Source: Gammaproteobacteria bacterium (ex Lamellibrachia satsuma) (lineage in GTDB: Bacteria; Pseudomonadota; Gammaproteobacteria; Chromatiales; Chromatiaceae). From it: a stretch of DNA of 64,000 bases. A program made the position numbers and the translations under genes. The DNA is taken from positions 3,016,001-3,080,000 of the forward strand of contig CP053680.1 in the NCBI GenBank assembly GCA_019623805.1, given 5' to 3'. Below are positions 58,797-64,000 of this stretch, piece by piece. The stretch's first letter is position 1; every line of letters starts with the position of its first letter. Below the pieces are notes generated by a model, which was not told the DNA's origin, ran no database searches, and worked only from the letters and a program-made list of their open reading frames with translations.

Positions 58797-59660
58797 ATGA
58801 CCCAAGTTTACCTCAATGGCGAGTTTCTCCCCCTGGAGGAGGCCAGGGTCTCTGTGCTGGATCGTGGGTTTCTCTTTGGCGACGGGGTCTATGAGGTCAT
58901 TCCTGCCTACGGTGGACGGCTGTTTCGTCTGGAGCAGCATCTGGATCGGCTCGACCGGAGCCTGCAGGGTATCCGCCTGGCGGTGCCGATCTCCCACGAC
59001 GACTGGCGAGACATTCTCCAGTCTCTGCTGCCAACGGGGCAGATGGGTGATCAGGCGGTCTATCTTCAGGTCACACGCGGGGTTGCGCCGAAGCGGGATC
59101 ACAGCTTTCCTGTGGTAGCCACGCCGACGATCTTTGCTATGGCCTTCCCGGTCGCGCCACCGGAACCGGGGCAAGCGGAGCAGGGTGTCGCCGCCATCAC
59201 ATTGCCGGACACCCGTTGGCTACGCTGCAACATCAAGGCAATCACCCTGCTTGCGAATGTGCTGTTACGTCAGCAGGCGGTGGACGAGGGGGCGGCGGAG
59301 GCCATTCTCATCCGGGACGGTGTGGCCCATGAGGGGACCGCCTCCAATCTTTTTGTGGTGAAGGATGGAGTGATTACCACGCCCCCCGATGGGCCGGAGC
59401 TGCTGCCGGGCATTACCAGGGACCTCGTGGTGGAGCTTGCCGGGTTGCACAACCTGCCATTGATCCAGGCGCCGATTGCGGAAAGCCGCCTGTTTGAGGC
59501 GGATGAGCTCTGGATCACCAGCTCCACGAAAGAGATCGTGCCGGTGATCTCCTTGAATGAGTGGCCGGTTGGTGAAGGGGTTGCCGGTCCCGTGTGGCGC
59601 CGTGTCTGGGCACTTTTTCAGGCCTATAAACAGCAGATCAGGGCAGGATTGGTTGATTAA
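58797..59660 (+). CDS. D-amino-acid aminotransferase-family (class IV) protein
   Basis: A 287-residue PLP enzyme of fold type IV. The PLP Lys (about residue 146) is in RCNIKAITLL; the substrate-carboxylate segment EGTASNLFVV and the GITRDLVVELA helix are present. ATG 58797 is chosen; the frame extends to 58746 but without a ribosome site. The sequence fits D-alanine aminotransferase better than BCAT, but the class cannot be fixed. The usual neighbours of dat (dacA, lipB) are not here. A MITE copy lies 50 bp downstream. Confidence 0.85.
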   Translation: MTQVYLNGEFLPLEEARVSVLDRGFLFGDGVYEVIPAYGGRLFRLEQHLDRLDRSLQGIRLAVPISHDDWRDILQSLLPTGQMGDQAVYLQVTRGVAPKRDHSFPVVATPTIFAMAFPVAPPEPGQAEQGVAAITLPDTRWLRCNIKAITLLANVLLRQQAVDEGAAEAILIRDGVAHEGTASNLFVVKDGVITTPPDGPELLPGITRDLVVELAGLHNLPLIQAPIAESRLFEADELWITSSTKEIVPVISLNEWPVGEGVAGPVWRRVWALFQAYKQQIRAGLVD

Positions 59661-59709
59661 ACGTAGGCCTGATCCAGTCTTGGGTTCAGGATGTAATCCC
59701 TGAATTACC

Positions 59710-59884
59710 AGGGAGCCTCTGATTAATTGTCATTTCCATCCTTAGGTTCGTAAACGCTACATCCGTGTAGCACTACTCGAACGTAGTGAGAAATCGTATA
59801 ACTCGAAACCAGCTAAGCACTTTGTAGTTTGAGATCTCTCCCTACGGTCGAGATGACAATGACCCAATTAATCAGAACTTCCCT
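59710..59884. mobile_element. MITE-like element, copy 2 (175 bp, inverted relative to copy 1)
   Basis: Reverse complement of the 3989-4163 element with high identity over all 175 bp. The terminal repeats (AGGGAGCCTCTGATTAATTG at the left) are 20 bp, with three mismatches at the right end (CAATTAATCAGAACTTCCCT). The inner stem differs from copy 1 at the same positions in both arms (GATCGATTG against GATTAATTG), as if base-pairing were preserved. The minus-strand tautomerase stop codon TAG overlaps its edge. Confidence 0.85.
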
Positions 59885-60227
59885 AGAAAGTCCCTCCGCT
59901 CCAACCCCACATGTGGCGCTCCGCCATGGCGAATTCGATATAGATTCGATCCATCGGGATGAGTAGCTGCTCCGAGATCAGGTTGCAGAGACGGTCGGAG
60001 AACTCGCCGGTCCGGTCTCCCGGCAGGCCGATGCTTTTCAGTTCAAGGTAGGCCATTGGAGCGTTATCGCCCGCGAACAGCATATAGGGGTTGGTTTCGA
60101 TGAACACCATGACATAGCGTTCAGGTTTGCCGAGCATCTCCGCGACCTGTGAAGAGGCCTTTTGGAGCAGCCGGGTTTCGATGTCTTCCGGGATTTCGGC
60201 GTTGGTCTGGATCTTGAGTACCGGCAT
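59883..60227 (-). CDS. MIF/tautomerase-superfamily protein
   Basis: A 114-residue protein of the macrophage-migration-inhibitory-factor-like (phenylpyruvate tautomerase) class. Pro follows the initiator Met (MPVLKIQTN) as the expected catalytic base; the segments VMVFIETNPYMLFAGD and the final NLISEQLLIPMDRIYIEFA fit the fold. Its stop codon lies at the right edge of the MITE-like element. It is 13 bp after the DUF4124 gene in the same direction. The substrate is unknown. Confidence 0.85.
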   Translation of the reverse strand: MPVLKIQTNAEIPEDIETRLLQKASSQVAEMLGKPERYVMVFIETNPYMLFAGDNAPMAYLELKSIGLPGDRTGEFSDRLCNLISEQLLIPMDRIYIEFAMAERHMWGWSGGTF

Positions 60228-60240
60228 GGATACCTCCCAG

Positions 60241-60708
60241 TTACTTTTTGCAGTTGTCCTCGATATCCTTGCGGGCCTGCTCCATTCTAGTTTGGCGCTC
60301 TTCTTCAGTCAGTCGCAGGTACTCTCCGTCCTGGGTACGCAATTTGCGGTTACCGAGGGCAGTCAGATTGCGCAGATTGGAGCGCCCAACCTCACAATTC
60401 TGCAGACGAGTGGCGGCGGCTTGCTGCTTCTCATCCTGCGCCTGCTTGGCCAGTTTGCGATCTTCCCGGCGATCTTCCAGATCCTGGCGCATCTTGTTCA
60501 GACTTTTTTTTGCCGCTTCGGTATCAGCAGGGTCGTTCTTTGGCGCCGGGCGATGTTTTATCACCTCCGCCGAATCCGAACCTGAAGATGGTGGCGTCTG
60601 TGAGTATACGGTGACGCCGTCTTCGCCCACCCATCGATAGGTTTGAGCACCTGCTGCGAGAGAGATTGCAGCCAGGAAAAAGCCTGAAAAAAGTCTATAT
60701 CGCTTCAT
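60241..60708 (-). CDS. DUF4124 domain exported protein
   Basis: A 155-residue protein with a signal peptide (LFSGFFLAAISLAAGAQ), then the DUF4124 start TYRWVGEDGVTVYSQTPP and a long charged coil (about 60-150). DUF4124 proteins are common and uncharacterised. It is upstream of the MIF-like gene, likely in one transcript, and divergent from ilvB. Confidence 0.82.
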   Translation of the reverse strand: MKRYRLFSGFFLAAISLAAGAQTYRWVGEDGVTVYSQTPPSSGSDSAEVIKHRPAPKNDPADTEAAKKSLNKMRQDLEDRREDRKLAKQAQDEKQQAAATRLQNCEVGRSNLRNLTALGNRKLRTQDGEYLRLTEEERQTRMEQARKDIEDNCKK

Positions 60709-60833
60709 TTTTTATCGTTATTTCCATCCATCAACCAGCCACTCTAATTATGGAGCAAGGGCGTGGAATGGCAAGTGACGTAGCCCAATTTGAAAAGAAA
60801 ACCTGGAGGGCATTGTGGAATACCGGTTATTGC

Positions 60834-60862
60834 TTGACCTCCCGTGCGACTATTAGTAGTTT
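60834..60862 (+). promoter_or_regulatory. Possible ilvB promoter
   Basis: TTGACC and TAGTTT are 17 bases apart, about 60 bp before the chosen ilvB start. The -10 match is poor. The whole 60709-60921 stretch otherwise has no gene. Confidence 0.3.
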
Positions 60863-60921
60863 GTACGGTTTTGATATTGCCCGCTGCCCGTGACTCTGGG
60901 CGTCATTTGGAGGTTGTTGAA

Positions 60922-62643
60922 GTGGAATTGAGTGGTGCCGAGATTGTCGTTCAATGCCTGAAGGATGAGGGCGTTGAACATTTGTTCGGTTATCCGGGTG
61001 GATCCGTCCTGCACATCTACGATGCGATCTATCGGCAGGATGCGGTCAAGCATATCCTGGTACGGCACGAACAGGGTGCCACCCATGCGGCGGACGGCTA
61101 TGCCCGCTCCACTGGCAAACCCGGGGTGGTGTTGGTTACCTCCGGTCCCGGTGCAACCAATGCCGTAACCGGCATTGCCACCGCTTATATGGACTCCATT
61201 CCAATGGTGGTGCTGACCGGGCAGGTCCCGACGCCGGTGATCGGCAGTGATGCCTTTCAGGAGGTCGATACTGTCGGCATCACCCGTCCCTGTGTGAAAC
61301 ACAACTTCCTTATCAAGGATGTCAATGATATCGCCTTGACCCTGAAGAAGGCGTTCTATATTGCCACCACCGGGCGACCCGGTCCGGTGGTGGTCGATAT
61401 TCCAAAGGATGTGACGGATCCGGGCATCAAGATCCCTTACGACTACCCCAAGAAGATCAAGATGCGCTCATACAACCCGCAGGCCAAGGGGCACCTGGGA
61501 CAGGTCAAGAAGGCGGTCAACAAAATGCTCTCCGCAAAGAAGCCGGTCTTCTATACGGGTGGTGGCGTCGTGTTGGGGAATGCCTCCAAGGAGCTGACCG
61601 AGCTGGTGGATGAACTCGACTATCCGATCACCAGTACGCTGATGGGCCTCGGCGCCTACCCGGGCAGTGACCGCCACTTCATCGGCATGCTCGGTATGCA
61701 CGGCACCTACGAAGCCAACATGTCGATGCACGAAACCGATGTGCTGATCGCTGTGGGCGCAAGGTTCGACGATCGTGTCACCGGTCATATTCAGCAGTTC
61801 TGCCCCAACGCCGAGATCATCCATATCGACATCGATCCAGCCTCCATCTCCAAGACCGTGCGGGTGGATGTACCGATCGTGGGCCCGGTCAAGCAAGTGC
61901 TGCGCGACATGCTCAGGGTCGTGAAGGAGCATAAAAAGAAACCGGATAAGGATGTGCTGGCAAATTGGTGGGTACAGATCGAAAAGTGGCGCGGTATGGA
62001 CTGCCTCAAATATGATCAGAAAAAAAGTGGCCGCATCAAACCGCAGTTTGCAGTTGAGACACTGCACAAGGTGACCGGGGGCGATGCCTTCGTTGCCTCG
62101 GATGTGGGACAGCACCAGATGTTTGCGGCCCAGTTCTATGTGTTCGACAAACCCCGTCGCTGGGTCAACTCCGGCGGTCTCGGCACCATGGGTTTTGGCC
62201 TGCCTGCAGCGATGGGCATCCAGATCGCCCACCCCAAGGCGGAGGTTGCCCTGATCACCGGCGAGTCGAGCATTCAGATGTGTATTCAGGAGCTTGCAAC
62301 CTGTCTGCAGTACAATCTGCCGATCAAGATACTGCTGCTGAACAACGGTTATATGGGCATGGTGCGGCAGTGGCAGGAGTTCTTCTATGACAGCCGCTAC
62401 GCTCAATCGACCATGGACGTGACGCCTGATTTCGTCAAGCTGGCGGAGTCCTACGGTCATGTCGGTATGCGGATCGAGGATCCTGCAAAGCTGGAGGGGG
62501 CGATGAAGGAGGCCTTTGCCATGAAGGATCGTTTGGTGTTTATGGATGTGGTGGTCGATCCGGAAGAGAATGTCTTCCCGATGATCGCAGCGGGCAAGGG
62601 CCACCACGAGATGTACCTGTCACCTGAGAGCGAGCTGGTCTGA
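60922..62643 (+). CDS. ilvB: Acetolactate synthase large subunit
   Basis: Condenses two pyruvates, or pyruvate and 2-oxobutyrate, in branched-chain amino acid synthesis, using TPP and FAD. GTG 60922 with GGAGG eight bases upstream gives MELSGAEIVVQCLKDEGVEH, the usual start; the frame runs to 60844 but that extension lacks a ribosome site. The 573-residue protein has HEQGATHAADGYARSTG (catalytic Glu), GRPGPVVVDIPKD, FDDRVTG, and the TPP motif GESSIQMCIQELATCLQYNL (GES for the more common GDG). It overlaps ilvH by one base (TGATG). Followed by ilvH and ilvC, the regular operon order. Confidence 0.96.
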   Translation: MELSGAEIVVQCLKDEGVEHLFGYPGGSVLHIYDAIYRQDAVKHILVRHEQGATHAADGYARSTGKPGVVLVTSGPGATNAVTGIATAYMDSIPMVVLTGQVPTPVIGSDAFQEVDTVGITRPCVKHNFLIKDVNDIALTLKKAFYIATTGRPGPVVVDIPKDVTDPGIKIPYDYPKKIKMRSYNPQAKGHLGQVKKAVNKMLSAKKPVFYTGGGVVLGNASKELTELVDELDYPITSTLMGLGAYPGSDRHFIGMLGMHGTYEANMSMHETDVLIAVGARFDDRVTGHIQQFCPNAEIIHIDIDPASISKTVRVDVPIVGPVKQVLRDMLRVVKEHKKKPDKDVLANWWVQIEKWRGMDCLKYDQKKSGRIKPQFAVETLHKVTGGDAFVASDVGQHQMFAAQFYVFDKPRRWVNSGGLGTMGFGLPAAMGIQIAHPKAEVALITGESSIQMCIQELATCLQYNLPIKILLLNNGYMGMVRQWQEFFYDSRYAQSTMDVTPDFVKLAESYGHVGMRIEDPAKLEGAMKEAFAMKDRLVFMDVVVDPEENVFPMIAAGKGHHEMYLSPESELV

Positions 62644-63134
62644 TGCGACATATCATTTCTATTCTGATGGAAAACGAGTCCGGCGCGCTCTCCCGGGTAT
62701 CCGGCCTGTTTACCGCCCGTGGTTACAATATCGAGTCACTTACCGTGGCGCCGACCCAGGACCCCAGCCTCTCCCGGCTTACCCTGGTGACTAGTGGCAG
62801 CGAGGAGATCATCGAGCAGATCACCAAGCAGCTCAACAAACTGATCGATGTGGTGAAGCTGGCGGATCTCTCCGAAGGCATCCACATCGAGCGGGAGATG
62901 ATGATGATAAAGCTGCGCGCCGAGCGCACCCAGCGTGAGGAGATCAAGCGACTGGTGGAGATCTTCCGCGGCAAGATCATCGATGTCACCGACACCAGCT
63001 ATATCGTCGAGCTGACAGGCGTGTCCTGTAAACTCGATGCCTTTGTCGAAGCGGTGAACGACGATCTGATTGTCGAGATGGTGCGCACCGGCCCATCGGG
63101 CATTGCCCGTGGTCCAAAGGGGCTTGGTATCTAA
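62643..63134 (+). CDS. ilvH: Acetolactate synthase small (regulatory) subunit
   Basis: A 163-residue ACT-domain subunit that activates the large subunit and gives valine feedback. The ACT start MRHIISILMENESGALSRVS and the GLFTARGYNIESLTV loop are typical. ATG 62643 overlaps the ilvB stop. The C-terminal half (residues about 80-160) is the usual second domain. Confidence 0.96.
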   Translation: MRHIISILMENESGALSRVSGLFTARGYNIESLTVAPTQDPSLSRLTLVTSGSEEIIEQITKQLNKLIDVVKLADLSEGIHIEREMMMIKLRAERTQREEIKRLVEIFRGKIIDVTDTSYIVELTGVSCKLDAFVEAVNDDLIVEMVRTGPSGIARGPKGLGI

Positions 63135-63144
63135 AAGCCAAAGC

Positions 63145-64000
<856 letters not shown>

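Noticed and set aside
60844..60921. Branched-chain-residue-rich stretch (LLVVCTVLIL) before ilvB as an attenuator leader peptide
   Set aside because: It is in frame with ilvB and has no stop of its own; no terminator/antiterminator pair was seen. The ribosome site GGAGG points to GTG 60922.

Overview
The window is a gammaproteobacterial chromosome segment. The conserved genes (purM-purN, hda, OxyR, CpdA, fabA, ilvBHC, SfsA) and their order fit the Chromatiales and sulfur-oxidiser side of the class. A TusA-family sulfurtransferase, an exported DsrE-like protein and a secreted Tyr/Pro/Gly-rich protein that resembles sulfur-globule coat proteins point to a sulfur-oxidising, possibly host- or sediment-associated, bacterium. 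That lifestyle is an inference from gene content; no rRNA or other taxonomic marker is present.

Layout. 1-7.7 kb: the tail of an 11-residue-repeat protein, an MscK-type mechanosensitive channel, a MITE-like element, a PAS-GGDEF-EAL protein and dCMP deaminase. 7.7-17 kb: housekeeping genes, namely the minus-strand purM-purN-DUF3108 operon, a DUF2066 protein, a CDP-alcohol phosphatidyltransferase, the minus-strand arsC/wrbA/hda operon, YihY and a PilZ-like protein. 17.2-20.6 kb: five translationally coupled genes (TlpA-like, thioredoxin-fold, TolC-like, periplasmic adaptor, acylphosphatase) with no inner-membrane pump. 20.7-24.7 kb: the low-complexity secreted protein, sfsA, cpdA and oxyR.

24.8-34.7 kb is the most unusual region. 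A perfect CRP-type palindrome precedes an apolipoprotein N-acyltransferase paralogue with all three catalytic residues, a secreted or anchored coiled-coil protein, and a 2381-residue SpvB/FG-GAP/RHS protein with an unusual coiled-coil insertion and a glycine-rich C-terminal tip. A small AT-rich membrane protein, a candidate immunity protein, follows. 34.7-42 kb is AT-richer accessory DNA: a TusA-like gene, a Met-rich coiled-coil membrane protein, a TIR-transmembrane gene interrupted by one amber codon, a methyltransferase coupled to a second CpdA-like phosphodiesterase, and a dCache-GAF-HD-GYP protein. The last is divergent from a calcium-repeat/PKD surface protein.

45-56.8 kb: aldolase/dehydrogenase, DsrE-like protein, fabA, then a giant lipoprotein-type surface protein (TSP3 and cadherin-like repeats) whose frame is broken by a single amber codon, and a PAS protein with a degenerate kinase dimerisation segment. 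56.9-64 kb: proS, a D-amino-acid aminotransferase-family gene, a second MITE copy in inverted orientation, an MIF-type tautomerase, a DUF4124 protein and ilvB-ilvH-ilvC, with ilvC running off the end. I saw no rRNA, tRNA, CRISPR array or intact transposase.
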